Below are positions 1 to 10,704 of a stretch of 64,000 nt of DNA, one piece after another; positions within the stretch are counted from its first letter, which is position 1, and each line of letters begins with the position of its first letter. Where the stretch lies: assembly GCA_918026815.1 (NCBI GenBank), contig CAKJVC010000008.1, forward strand, positions 1 through 64,000, read 5' to 3'. The notes beneath the pieces were generated by a model. It did not search any database, was not told the origin of the DNA, and was given only the letters and a program-made list of their open reading frames with translations. The DNA is from Chalara sp. BL73 (lineage: Eukaryota; Ascomycota; Leotiomycetes; Helotiales). The translations under genes were made by a program, and so were the position numbers.

Positions 1-542
1 GCTTGAGTTTCCAAAACAGCGTAATTATTTGAATCTACAGCTTTGAACTTTCGATATACGCCGGAAGCAAAGCAAACGATTGAGTTTCGTCACCATACAT
101 TTCTTCGAGAATAGCTTGTTTTACGCGGTAAGCCTGAAGATAAGGAATCTTGTTATAGTACTGAAGGCGCTCAATTGACTGGATTTGCTTTGGAGTGATT
201 TTAGGATTATCAACAACCGCAGCACGATAGTGAGGTATCATATACCTAAACTATTCATATTCGATGCTCGAAATGACTTGCAGGAGAGCAAGTATGAGGC
301 TTTAAGTGAGTTATATGAACACCTTTCTTTTTAGAATCACTAGCTCTAATTCGGAACTTGCAAGATCGAAGCGTACAGCATACAATATCGAAGCGCGTTT
401 TATCTGAATAGGCTGTTTTCCATGATTCGGAAGCGCTTGAAACGTAGAATTTAATAGCTTCTTTTGCTGAAGATATATTAGGAAAGTAAAGCCTATTTGA
501 AGAGTCATATTGATCGAAACAACAAATAATCAAAATGTACAA
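1..542 (-). pseudogene. MULE (Mutator-like) transposase remnant, 5' part
   Basis: Two minus-strand reading frames, 542-255 and 241-35, read as consecutive pieces of a MuDR/MULE transposase. The first carries the N-terminal zinc-binding fold: a C-C...C spacing followed by the HTCSP motif near its end. The second carries the conserved NPKITPKQIQSI stretch and the following helical block (LEEMYGDETQSF) that normally precedes the MULE catalytic domain. The frames do not join: stops and at least one indel lie at about 241-257, so the copy is dead. The catalytic DDE part would lie beyond the left edge. Family assignment is from remembered motif patterns and no terminal repeats were identified. Confidence 0.6.
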
Positions 543-630
543 AAGTTAAAAATACGTGGGATTGTTTGAATTTAAAGCTTTGTGGGTCAGGTGCGTTAGT
601 TAGTCTTGGCATGAAATAATGGTATTTCAA

Positions 631-796
631 AATATCTCAAATACCATCATTTTTTAGGTGTCTATCTGAAATACCATTATTTTTTTGCCTCTATCTGAAA
701 TACCATTGTTTTAAAAAGGTGGTATGGCCAGATAGAGGTCAAATAAAAGATGGTATTTCAGAAATATCGGCACTTTTTGATGGTATTTGAGATATT
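631..796. repeat. Hairpin-forming inverted repeat, MITE-like
   Basis: The 19 bases at 631-649 are the exact reverse complement of 778-796. Inside this pair the core GAAATACCAT recurs in both orientations at about 618-630, 667-680, 697-712 and 748-763. The unit is AT-rich and has no coding capacity of its own. It abuts the broken end of the pogo fragment at 797-1007. It could be a short non-autonomous element or local duplication of a transposon end. Confidence 0.6.
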
Positions 797-1007
797 AACC
801 GTAGTTTCAAATACTTTTCGAGAGCGTTCTCTTCCGAAGGGTAAGGTATTGTTGGCTCTGGGCCTTCTCTTCTTTCGAGCGTCGGCCCTGTGCGCGATGA
901 TGGAGGGTAGAAAGAGGGACGTTCTTATTTTTGGAAAGAGCCTCATACGTACGAGGCTCTTCCGGCAGTGGGCTCTCTGCAAGAGCCTCACTGGCGCGGT
1001 CCCTCAT
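797..1007 (-). pseudogene. pogo-family transposase, N-terminal fragment
   Basis: The minus-strand frame starting at 1007 encodes a psq-type helix-turn-helix start. It matches the opening of the larger pogo copy at 7191: both share the pattern A-V-P-STLHHRA-GR-SKEEKAQ-QQYL. After QQYLT the frame is lost, apparently by one missing base in a C run. In the alternative frame a further SEENALEKYL-like piece is readable before the sequence runs into the hairpin repeat. Only about 65 codons survive and no catalytic domain follows. This is a 5' fragment of the same transposon family, not a functional gene. Confidence 0.65.
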
Positions 1008-1395
1008 GGTAACATTGGTGGGACGGTGGCAATGGAATCTGATTCATCCATATTGATGCATCACGAACGATTGAGGCGTCGAAGGTGCATACGTGGCTTC
1101 TGTAGAAGCTTCTAGAATAACGACACACTTTACGGAACTCAGGACTATTACAAGTAAAAATAATTAGCATGGCTGTAAATATGAAATTGTGGCACGCTAA
1201 GTCTGTAAATATTTGGCGAGACACTTGGCGTTCCGCCCTTTATATTCCGGATAAACTCGGAACCTAAGTTTTTATGTGCTCTGAAGCTTTAAAGCTTAAT
1301 AAAATATCTTCTTATTATAAAGCTGTAACAGCCAGAGCCGGTTATAGACGGATAGGAGCTCAAGGGCCGCAATCGGCATGCTCCACCTCTGAGCA
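1008..1395. other. Non-coding stretch
   Basis: No supported gene. It lies upstream of the pogo fragment on the minus strand and may include its 5' untranslated part and terminal repeat, but I could not define one. Confidence 0.5.
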
Positions 1396-1530
1396 GCCAC
1401 AGGCGTACAGCTACAGCAGCCACAGGCATACAGCTACAGCAGGCATACAGCTACAGCAGCCACCGGCGTACAGCTACAGCAGGCATACAGCTACGGCAGC
1501 CACAGGCATACAGCTACAGCACCACTGGAA
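1396..1530. repeat. Short tandem repeat (CAGCTACAGCAGGCATA-like units)
   Basis: The words ACAGCTACAGCAG and CACAGGCATACAG alternate at roughly 18-24 base spacing about six times. An open frame across it encodes only low-complexity Gln/Tyr/Ser/His text, so it is a minisatellite and not a gene. Confidence 0.75.
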
Positions 1531-1921
1531 GGATATAAGGAACAGCTAGAGCTTTCAGGAGGAAAAAGCTTGAGTTTATCTGCTAGACTGACAAGCATAC
1601 TTTTGATATCAATACATCACTGTTTCTATGACATTGCAGTCACGTGTTCTTACCTGTTATATTGCAATCCCTTCTGTTGCCCTCTATTTGTTACAAAAGC
1701 TTCCGTTTTGAAGTCCCGAGAACTCAATCCAAGCTAACAGTCGTGATGTAGCAGGGGGAACAGCGAAAGTGGTTATCGATGCCGTGGACGGGAACCTCGA
1801 TGACATAACCAAGACTGCGATAATTTTCTATTAAAGATTGATTCTGATTTAAGAAATAACTAAAGAACAATATTTAACTAACTATAAATCCAGATATGTG
1901 TGTGGAAGATATTTAGTACCC
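1531..1921. other. Non-coding stretch
   Basis: No gene supported. Runs from the tandem repeat to a dispersed-repeat copy at 1922. Confidence 0.5.
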
Positions 1922-1960
1922 TAACGTCCGTCCCTGCGTGCTGAGACGCACCCTGTCACG
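1922..1960 (-). repeat. Dispersed palindrome-containing repeat, copy A
   Basis: On the minus strand this reads GTGACA, then GGGTGCGTCTCAGCACGC, then AGGGACGGACGTTA. The same text recurs three times at 9913-10107 on the plus strand. The central GTGC...GCAC can pair. This may be a conserved transposon end, but no partner end was found nearby. Confidence 0.6.
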
Positions 1961-2890
1961 AGACAAATCAATAGTTTAGCAATCATAACTTTTTCTCAGC
2001 AAGTATACGAAGTTATTGTTATAAAGTTACCTTCTTTAGTTATTTATCCTTTTAGGTCTACCTTAATAATAAGAAAAGGACTATATTTGATCATACTGTC
2101 GATCTTTCCAAGCATGGCACTAATCGCCGCTTCGGCTGTTCCCCCTGTTTAAACGCATCTATCAAAGTCTCTTTAAAATTCGGAGCACTTAGGGAAAGGT
2201 CCTAAAACAAAAGAATATGACTCCAAATTTCGAAGACGCTCAAAAATGATGAAGTCCGAGAGTTACTCCGGGGGCAAAGGGGCATAAAACGCCACATTTT
2301 TTAGCATCAGATTTAGTACTAATTAGCGAGCATTAGTATAAATTAGCCTGATCAAAGAATACCGTAGAATTAAAGCCTCAGGCATGAAGACTTGGTTGTG
2401 GCTGAAGCTGAGGAAACTTCTCCTGAGGCTGGCGGGCGCAAACTTTCACATGATACCGGCCGCCCGAGCTGCACGAGGAAGATTTTTGCAAGTAGCATGT
2501 GATCATGATAAAGGAGCACTGATCTTGATCAAGCCTCCGAGATTTGCAGATTTTCCCGTATACCTCATACCTCTATCAATAGGCCATTTCATGTGGGCAT
2601 CAAAATAGCTTGACTATCCAATCTAATATGTGCGAATATATCAAACACTCATTCTATCATACAAAGTGCAGGAAACCAGATGGCAGACACATCAATGAGG
2701 AGTATAGCATAAAGGAATGCGATAAGGCAAAAGCTAATGGAACATACTGCCCTAAGATCGCAGCTGCCAATGACCAAACCGGCGGACAAGTCACATTTGG
2801 GTCTTCTAAACGGCGTGGCACTGTCCCATGTGTCCGCCTATTATTGAAGTAGCTGGCACTCCACGCTCTACTCCAAAATCCCAACTTAGA
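1961..2890. other. Gene-free stretch
   Basis: Small open frames at 2384-2608 and 2610-2884 show no recognisable domain. I see no supported gene. Confidence 0.5.
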
Positions 2891-3673
2891 CTAACTCCTT
2901 GATAGTATTCCTGAGGTTCTGATCCAGCAAATCGTTGGAAGGGCAATGGCCAATGCAATACCAATGATTCGACAGTGTTCAAAATATGTTTCGTGTTTGA
3001 CAGGAGAAAGTTTGGTTTTGGCTACTGTTTGAAATGAGTAGCAATATAGAGTCATAATGTCAGAGAACTTGGCGAGCAGCTCGTCGGGAACCTCCGTGGG
3101 GAAGTTAGCGAACGATGGAAGGATCATGTCTTCGTACTTGGCCGTAACGTTGAGATACCTCGTAAGTGCTGCAGTCACATCTGCGGAAGCCGGGCTCTGA
3201 TATCCCGCCAGTACCTTCCCAGAAGCAAAGTCGATGTTTGAGGTATTCAACTTGGCGGACGCATTAGGAACGAGTGAGATGTTGAACCGGGCGAAAAAGT
3301 CCTTTGCACCGTTGTATTCAGTGTAGCTGTTGACGCCGTAGTCATACGGCTTTCCCGAGACTGGGTCCATATAAGTCTCGACATGACCGCCCTATAGAGA
3401 TTGTTATCTCTGGATTCAAGCAGACCGAGAATTGGGAAGGAAATATAGCTGACGATATACATACTAGATTAACTTATCCTGCTTCTCGATTATGATGATG
3501 CTCTTGTTGAAATCCTCTCGGAGTCTCACAGCAGCATGTGAGCCCGATGCTCCTCCACCAAGAATAGCCACATCTTTATAGATGATGCGAGGTGCTCGAA
3601 TAGTAGCGATCGTAACTGAGACAAAAGAGAAGATGCAAGTGAGCTGTACAAAGAAAGACCTAATAAATGCCAT
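2891..3673 (-). pseudogene. FAD-dependent oxidoreductase, truncated N-terminal part
   Basis: Exon 1 (ATG at 3673) encodes a hydrophobic, probably secretory leader and then a Rossmann dinucleotide-binding motif ILGGGASGSHAA, ending in an IIIIEKQDKL acidic-strand motif. The second coding block (about 3391-2891) continues with GGHVETY and DYGVNSYTEYNG, as in the fungal NAD(P)-binding/amine-oxidase-like flavoproteins. Those proteins are usually 500-600 residues; here only about 220 are readable before the frame dissolves near 2900. The first intron (about 3392-3470) has an acceptor (CTATAG) but no donor that restores the frame, so a small indel at the junction is likely. I read it as a decayed, truncated copy. 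An NAD(P)/FAD fold is clear; the substrate is unknown. Confidence 0.6.
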
Positions 3674-4584
3674 GATAATTGATGTATATTCCTTTTCAAA
3701 CCCAACAAGATTGACGTAGTTGGCTTCCAGGTAGCAATTGTATGTGAAGTACTATTTCGCCAATGAGAAACGATAGGAAGCTATGAATATTGGTGTGCCC
3801 AGAAGATACCCTCAATCGCAAAAATCCCGAGATTTAATATCTGGCGGCGGCATAGATATTTTGAGAACCAAGTGGTGCACATTGGAGGCAATGATTTTCG
3901 TCTTTGACGTACAAGATATAATAATATTGATTGAAGCCTCCCCTGCGACCTTGTTTGGTAAAAAAGCCCCACCTTCTGCAACCTTACCGCTCTTCCCCAG
4001 TTGCTGCAACCCCTCCTCGAAGATCCTTGAGGCTAAAGAGGAATCACCCTCTCAGGTTAGGATCCGCTGACGGCTCGTACGGTAGTGGCTTATCAGCACA
4101 GTCAGCACCCGCGCTTGACCTTTGTTGGTATATGAAAGTCCTTAGTCCGTATAAAACTAAAGAGCCCACTGCATGCCAAGTGACTAGCTACCCAAAGCAT
4201 CTGAGTTAAGGAAGTAACTCTCCATATAAATGTATATGGAATGTACTCGTCGAGTAGGTTATATGATAGTTCCGGAACAAAGGATACCCCAGTAATGGTC
4301 CAGCTGGCCAAGTCAAGCCTACTCCAGGATATCCAACGAGTTACTGCGTGTGTGACTTTTGAGATGAAGGAGCAGCATTCGAGGATCGAGTCTACCACTC
4401 GCTGAACCTAACAAGCTAAGAAGAAGCTTTTGAGACTGTTAAAAAGCAGCTACCTCGCGGTTCCTTGAATAAAAGTCGCCAGAGTCCTTCTATTGCTGCT
4501 AGGCTGATCAGCTTCGCATTTCTTTTTTTCCCCTCTCATTCATATCAAGATAGCAATAATAACAACGATCAGGATACAAGAAGG
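3674..4584. other. Unassigned stretch between the flavoprotein relic and the HET gene
   Basis: Open frames of 60-98 codons exist on both strands (for example 4102-4398 minus, hydrophobic), but none shows a motif I can name. No supported gene. Confidence 0.4.
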
Positions 4585-6932
4585 CTAGATGATAGTAACA
4601 GTCCTCTGTTCCCATCCATCGTAGAATATACGTTCTGCACGGGTATTGATATTCAAGACGCCACAGCGCTCATACAGTTGAGTACCGTTCTCTATCTTAG
4701 CTTGAACAAGCAACAAACCATGCAAGTAGTAATGATCAGAACGTCCTAGGAGGAAGCATACGAGAGTCAGCTCTGTCCCTAAGTCTCTAATTCGTTCTCT
4801 CAAGCGCTCTGGATCATCGATGGAAGGGTAGACGAATTGATGAAGGTGCTTCGGCATGATCCCTTCCAAGTCAAAGATCATGGATTTGGGCTCATTGCCA
4901 TAAGGATGATAGCCAGAGCAGAGCGACACAGTTACGTCTCTACACGCCCCTTCGAGAGTCAATTTTGCCGACAGGAGCTGGCCCATCGTATCGGTAAACT
5001 TGGGCACGATGTCGGCGTCGGCCACTCTTTGGATCAGAGAACCGGTCAGGAAGGCGTCCGCGTTCTCCCATACCGGCGTGGTCCCGAAGAAGAAGGGCCC
5101 GCCGAGAATGCTCGTCTCGGGAGGGATGGATGCCCAGCTCCAAGACGGTGCGATATACTCGGCCAACGAAGATGTTGGGTTGGAAGGATCCTTGTGCGTT
5201 TGGATGTAGACGTTAGACCAGTAGTATTTTTCAAACCCCAGGAGAGACCTCTGAATACGTCGTTCCGCCACAGGCCAGCTAGATAGGTATCTCCCGTCTC
5301 GAATGCATATCGTCGAGCCAGGCCCAGCATGGCAGGCAGAGCATCAGTGTTGTAGGTGAGTTTCCGGCGGCGGAATTCGGGGACGACCCTGTACCACTGC
5401 ATGTATACGGAGTGTACGTGGCCCAGCAGCTCACCACGCGCCGAGTGCTGGTCCGCGAACGTCTTTTCCATCGGGGAGAGGTATTCGCTGTTGGTGGAAC
5501 TGAGACGGCTCACGTCGACGTTCCAGCCCTCGATATACTTGCCCGTGTAGCACTCCCATAGTAGCTGGTGCGCGTCGTAGAACACGGCGCGGCGGCTCAG
5601 GATCTGCTCTTGCAGCGCCCAGGCACGGTATCGCAGAGGTGCGTATCCTTCGGAGGCACGGATCGAGCCCTGGGTCATGTACCGGTGAGGACCACTCCGC
5701 TGCAGCGAAATCGTCCGGCTGCTCGAGGTCCCAGGTGATCCCGCCGGGGATATTACGTCAAAGTACGCATTGGTATCGTGTACTGTGTAATTGGTCTGAT
5801 CATTCATGTGTCCGAGGAACCCGTTGTGGCTATCGGCTGCGCGTGAAGCGGCGATGGTGATCGTGGCGTGGCTGTATATATCTGCCATGGTGTTGGACTC
5901 GCGCGACCAGTCGGTCACACTATCTTGGATGATACAGAGAGAATCGATCCAAATATAACCAATTCCCAAGGCCCGAGCAATTTTTACAGCATCTCTGAAA
6001 GTTTTTGGGAGTTCTTGGATGGTAATTCCTTCCATGTGCTCTTTTTGATTGGTAGTTGTGGTCGTTGTCGGTAATCTTTCTGGAAGGCCCCAGCAGTGAC
6101 TTAGTGCAACATAACGACTACTCTGCTGTATCTCCGATTTTTCTTGGAGCTGGATCGTATCCGGTCTGCCTGGAATGTTGATATCTAGAAGCCGAGTCGG
6201 AAGGAAAACTCCTGTTTGCTGAGCACAGTCTGGGTGGTTGTGTTCACAATCATGGAGTCGGCTCACGATATAATCCAGCGATTGAGTATCTTCCGTGTTC
6301 TGAAAACTCCTCCTACGTGTTATACCAATGTCCCATTTGTTTGTCAGATCTAGAATGCAATGAGTGAACGAAACATCTTGACTGCATCAGGAGAGGTATT
6401 TGCTCACCTGAGGTGAATATACAAAATATAGAGAGTTCCACAACTGTGTATCTCTTAGCATAGATCACGAAGGAGATCGGAATACATCCAAGACAGAATC
6501 TGTACCTCTGGGATATATGCTGCTGAGATACCTCCTACTCGCGGGATCTAGAGATCGTGTTTGTTTTTCGTCTGTAGATAGGTCTATGGACAAGATAACA
6601 CGATCACCTTCCATCACTGACTCATAAGGCTTGACATGGAAGTTCCTGAATTCTCTCGTCAAATGGAGTGGCATTTCCGCACGCTCTTTATCGGGCAGGA
6701 AGTAATTGGGAGCGATGTTGCTATAGAAGAATCGGCAGCATCCGCAGCCATCCAAGCTCTCGGCGGACTTCCCCAAAGCATCGAGAGACGATTTGAAGAA
6801 TACTGAAAAGTAAACAGATCCAGTCGTGGGATCCACATGGCCGCCACGGTCCGCCTCCTGTGGCCTCCACGTCGGACCAGGAAACAAGCGACTTTCCTCC
6901 TTAGTGATTCTGATACAATCCTCACAAAACAT
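4585..6932 (-). CDS. HET-domain protein (heterokaryon incompatibility), frame broken near 5236
   Basis: A HET-family protein, expected to act in self/non-self recognition between fungal strains. The start ATG is at 6932 and the first block (6932-6465) is Cys-containing (FCEDC, GCGCC). After an intron, with acceptor TTTTCAG at about 6300, the HET core follows: YVALSHCWG, then TFRDAV-IARALGIGYIWIDSLCIIQD, then DW--ES-TMADIY. The C-terminal half carries LAGLWRNDV and then YIAPSWSWASI, both typical of the family. These last two motifs lie in different frames. The switch falls at a CCCC run (5236-5239; GGGG in sense), and adding one base would join LSW directly to FEKYYW. The gene is therefore either a one-base-deleted allele or an assembly error. 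The donor of the first intron is uncertain. Confidence 0.8.
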
Positions 6933-7166
6933 CTTGGTCGTTCTCGGAGATGTTGCAGACTTTCTTCAGGGGAATAGAATGATGAGTTCGTGCATGGCAC
7001 CTGTGGAAAAATAAGGTTGGCACTGCCTCAGCCATGGTTCTGCAGCCAGGCTGCAGCTTCTGGTAGGCCACGCGCTCGACATGCCAACCGATTTCTAGAA
7101 CCTTCCAAATCACGTGACTACAAGTGATGGTTGCACAACAGCTGCCTCTTGACGACTCCATTCACA

Positions 7167-7184
7167 TCACTATCGCGATAGTGA
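7167..7184. repeat. Perfect 18-bp palindrome before the pogo transposase start
   Basis: TCACTATCGCGATAGTGA is fully self-complementary and ends 6 bases before the transposase ATG at 7191. It could be a transposase or host-factor binding site or part of the element's end. That role is inference. Confidence 0.55.
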
Positions 7185-7190
7185 GCTGGT

Positions 7191-8997
7191 ATGGACAGAG
7201 CCAGTCAGGTATTGGCGCAAGGCGTACCGCCTGGCGTGCCTGAATCATACCGTGCTCTAGCAGATCATGGTAATGTCCCACACTCCACACTCCATCACCG
7301 TGCTCGCGGACGACCCTCAAAGGAAGAGAAGGCCCAAGGCCAACAGTACCTTAGACCATACGAGGAAGAGGTTATCGTTAAGTATCTACTACAAATGTCT
7401 GACCTTGGATATCCGATACGAATGAAGTTTATCCCTGCATTAGCCTATAGTGTCACCCGCGATCGACCTACCACTGAAAGGCCACTCAAGGCTCCTGGTC
7501 GAAACTGGGCAAAGGCTCTAGAAAAACGCCATCCAATATTACTAAGCGAGGAGATTAAAGGCGTTAAACTGGAATCGTCACGAGAGAAACATTTATGGGA
7601 AAGTCGAATACTGATTTGAGGTGATTAAAGAGGTATTACAAGATCCGACTGTCCTAGCCGAGAACGTGTATAACATGGACGAGACTGGAGTGATGCTATC
7701 TATGCCAAGCTCAGTCAAAGTCCTCGTAAGTAGGCATGATCTGCGAGATTATAGAGGTGCGCGAGTCAAGCGTACGACCGTAACTGCGATCGAATGTATT
7801 AGTGGTAATGGTAGGTATCTAAACCCGATGATTATCTGGCCAGCAAGTACCCATCGAAGTAACTGGACCACATTCCCTACCCCTGGATGGCAGTATGCGT
7901 ACTCCGACTCCGGCTATACAGACTCTGAGATCAGTTTGGAGTGGCTTAAGCGTATTTTTGATCCCGAAACCAAAGAACAAGCTAACAAAAAACCACGCGT
8001 CTTGATCTGCGACGGCTTTGGAACGCACGAGACCCTCGAAATCTTAGAGTTCTGTTTCGAGAACAATATTCTTTTATGTCGTCTCCCTTCTCATACCTCC
8101 CACAAGCTCCAGCCTTGTGATGTAGCAGTGTTTGCTCCACTCAAGGCGGCGTATCGCGACCAGGTTGATCGACTCGAGCAAGGAGGTGTAAATACGATCG
8201 GCAAGGAGCACTTCACCTCCCTATATAGCTCTGCTAGAAAAATAGCTTTTACGCCAAAGAATATCAAGGCCGGCTTCGCTGCAAGCGGTCTGTTCCCGTT
8301 CAATCCAGATAGGGTGCTTAGAAGTATGCCCGCCCCTCCAGCTGAACCAGCTGAACCGGCCATTCCAAGAGCCGATGAGGTAAAAGTAGGGTCTTATCGG
8401 CAAGACGTAGAACTACTATCACCTGGGACGCCAGTGTCAGCAGAGTCTTTTTTGTCACTACAGAACCTAATCATCCAACGAGATGCTCATACGCTTGATG
8501 AAATGAGCAAACAGAACCTATCGAGGCACTTACAGAAATGTACCAAAGCTTTCCAGAAATCCTCTGCTCTTAGCATCCTCCAAGAGGACCGAATTCAATT
8601 CTTGACCACAATTAACAACGAAGCCAAGGTTCGACGATCGACCAAGTCATTGGTTCTAGGGAAGGCGAAGGTAATGAGCTATGAGGACCTCGAGGAAGCT
8701 CGAGCGAAGCGTGCCGTCAAAGAAGCTGCTCGAGCAGCCAAAGGCAAGGGGAAACGTGGTCGGAAGCGTAAGAGTGGTACGCTCGAGGCAGCGGATGAAA
8801 CTGTAGAGACGGCAAGACGTGGTCGAAAGCGTAAGAGTACTGTGTGTGATGCGCCAGTGCCAACGAACAAGATGGCGCGAATAAGTGCCCCCAAGCCAGC
8901 AAGTTCACTGGTGATGACGCAGGCCAGCAGAACACAGATTGCGGAGAATGAGATTGTGCCAGCGCCACAAAGAGCGCCAGTAGCGCCGATGTGGTAG
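7191..8997 (+). pseudogene. pogo-family DDE transposase, nearly full length, two lesions
   Basis: The first frame (7191-7619) encodes a psq-type helix-turn-helix start and a Tc5/CENP-B-like DNA-binding segment ending in NWAKALEKRHP. The second (to 8997) encodes the DDE superfamily domain with all three aspartates visible: YNMDETG, LICDGFGTHET and HKLQPCDVAVF. The C-terminus is basic, with two RGRKRKS blocks that look like AT-hooks or nuclear signals. The two halves are separated by a frameshift at about 7550-7561 and then by an in-frame TGA (7612-7614). The latter stands where a Trp is expected, between KVEY and FEVIKEV. One base of frame correction and one codon change separate it from an open frame of about 600 residues. 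Terminal inverted repeats were not identified. Confidence 0.8.
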
Positions 8998-9484
8998 TAG
9001 AGGCCAAGATTGCTATTTGAACGTATGATAGAGGGGTATTGGTGTGAGGCAAGCTCTGGCTGGATTTGCCACCTGTTGCTGTACAATACCTTAGATTTAA
9101 TGTGTAGTTTTCGTCGGTTTTTGACTTATGAGCAGCCTTTAACTTTCCTCTATCGTGCTGGCTCCGCGATGTGTATGTCTAGCAATGGCCGAAGCCTACC
9201 ATCATTTTGCCCGCTCGTCGTACGCGCCTTTTTATTGAGCCATCTCCATTATGCCGTCGTTATATGTCGTGGGTAGTATCGCCTTTGGTCATCAGGAAAG
9301 CTGCTATGAACGTATTGGCTCGTCATCGCAATCTGGTGTGCTGATATGTGCTCCTTTCGGCACTCCTGCAGCCCTTACAGACTCTGTTCTTCTGGTCATC
9401 TTGCAAGTTGGTGGTGTTCTCGGGGAGGCCAGGGAATTGAAGCGTTTCGTCGTTTCAAGCAGAGCTCAAAACGTTTTTAGGGAG
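8998..9484. other. 3' flank of the pogo element
   Basis: No gene supported. It presumably contains the element's 3' end, but I could not match it to a left terminal repeat. Confidence 0.4.
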
Positions 9485-9549
9485 AAGCCAGAAGTGAAAA
9501 GCCAGAAGTGAGAAGCCGGAAGTGAAAAAGCTGGAAGTGGAAAAGCCGG
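9485..9549. repeat. Tandem repeat, about 15-bp unit
   Basis: Four or so imperfect copies of AGCCAGAAGTGAAAA (variants AGCCGGAAGTG, AGCTGGAAGTG). No coding role is apparent. Confidence 0.7.
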
Positions 9550-9744
9550 GTTCGATGGCTGCGACTTTAGCTGGTCGGAGTATGTCGGGAGCGGGAATTT
9601 CCCGGCAATCCGCCCGCACCCAGCCACAGTTATTACAGTATTAAAATAATATAGTTTAACGAGATTACCGTAACACGGTGCAGCTGACTAGGGTCTTTAC
9701 TCGCTTGATTGGATGAGGTATCAGCTCATGTGGCGACGTCGTAT

Positions 9745-9918
9745 TGTCACGTCGCGTGCTCCCAAGCACACGTGATCCATATTAGGCGAGCTCCCCGAGC
9801 TCCCCGTGTATATATAGCCTGCTCTCCTCGAGCTCCCTCTTCCTTCCCTAGCTATAGATTCTCGTATAGTACCACAGCTGCCCTCTGTATCTGTAGATCC
9901 ACAGCTCGTGCCGTGACA
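9745..9918 (+). mobile_element. LTR-like segment (TGTCACG...CGTGACA), no clear target duplication
   Basis: It starts TGTCACGTCG and ends GCCGTGACA, with a TATATATA box and CT-rich text inside, resembling the other LTRs in this window. The flanking 5-mers (CGTAT and ACAGG) do not match, so insertion is not proven. Confidence 0.35.
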
Positions 9919-10107
9919 ACAGGGTGCGTCTCGGCACGCAGGGATGGACGTTAAACAGAATATTTTTCTCGGCACATAGGGTTTCTCGCTACGTAGGGAG
10001 GGACGTTAGAAATTTTAATGCGCTTACAGATTTTGAATCGCTTGAACTTGAAGTACCTACAATTTGTGTCGTTACGGGGTGCGTTTCGGCACGCAGGGAC
10101 AAACGTT
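9913..10107 (+). repeat. Dispersed palindrome-containing repeat, copies B-D
   Basis: Three plus-strand copies of the motif first seen at 1922-1960: 9913-9953 (GGGTGCGTCTCGGCACGC then AGGGATGGACGTTA), a degenerate one at 9974-10008 (ending GTAGGGAGGGACGTTA), and 10069-10107 (GGGGTGCGTTTCGGCACGC then AGGGACAAACGTTA). The tandem arrangement suggests repeated insertion of the same element or amplification of its end. Confidence 0.6.
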
Positions 10108-10185
10108 AATCTACTTACTGTACGAGAGCTATAATACATCCATGTGGTACGCGCGTCGCGGGGTGTGCTATTCACCATACCAACA
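10106..10185 (+). mobile_element. 3' fragment of a TGTTGG-type LTR
   Basis: It matches the last 80 or so bases of the LTR copies at 15868-16083 and 22336-22558 (shared ACGAGAGCTATAATACATCC and the terminal CATACCAACA). The 5' part is missing, replaced by repeat copy D. Confidence 0.6.
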
Positions 10186-10246
10186 TTAATAACTTGCTGA
10201 TTCCTCGGAATAATTAACCGTAGCATATAGCTTCTTTGTGCATTTG

Positions 10247-10491
10247 TGTCACGGCCCTACCTCGCTTAGAGCCCCTTGCGGCTCGACCTTTTAGGGCTCG
10301 ACCCTTGGCACCACAAAACTTCGCTTACACTGGCCCCTGGCCAGTCCCCTGTATATAAAGCACTGCTTTCCTCCCTTTCTTCTGTCCGTAGCATGTTTTC
10401 TTAGTTATAACAATTAACAGTCGTTCACACTTTTGAGTCCTCTTCCCTGAGATCTACGGATCGAGATCCCTGTTCGCCTTGAGTTGTTCCA
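10247..10491 (+). mobile_element. Solo LTR with 5-bp target duplication ATTTG
   Basis: It begins TGTCACGGCC and ends GAGTTGTTCCA. ATTTG occurs directly before (10242-10246) and after (10492-10496). A TATATAAA box lies inside. It is homologous to the inverted copy at 10534-10704 but has about 65 extra bases near its 5' end. No internal retrotransposon sequence follows, so it is a solo LTR. Confidence 0.85.
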
Positions 10492-10533
10492 ATTTGTTAA
10501 AAAAGGCGGCCGAACAACAAATCGTCTACTTTT

Positions 10534-10704
10534 TGTAACAACTCAAGCTGAACAGGGATCTCGATTTGTAGATCTAGGCAGAAAGGACTTAAAGGTGTAA
10601 ACAACTATCAATTGTCATTACGAAGAGAACAAGCTACGGACAGAAGAAGGGTTGGAAAGCAGCTCTCTATATACAGGAACTGGCCGGAGGCCAGGGCCGT
10701 GACA
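10534..10704 (-). mobile_element. Solo LTR, opposite orientation, target duplication CTTTT
   Basis: It reads on the minus strand from TGTCACGGCC (10704) to GAGTTGTTACA (10534), homologous to the LTR 42 bp to its left. CTTTT flanks it at 10529-10533 and 10705-10709. Independent target duplications show that the two LTRs are separate insertions and not one palindromic element. Confidence 0.85.

Noticed and set aside
1274..1549. Open frame of 91 codons rich in Gln and Tyr
   Set aside because: It is the translation of a short tandem repeat with no start context or conserved part.
2610..2884. Overlapping open frames on both strands
   Set aside because: Short, no domain, and present on both strands, as expected by chance.
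9535..9570. tRNA-like TTCGA arm in AAGCCGGGTTCGATGGC
   Set aside because: No matching acceptor, D or anticodon stems around it; it is the end of the AGCCAGAAGTG tandem repeat.
10247..10704. A single 458-bp palindromic transposon
   Set aside because: Separate target duplications for each half show two independent solo LTRs.
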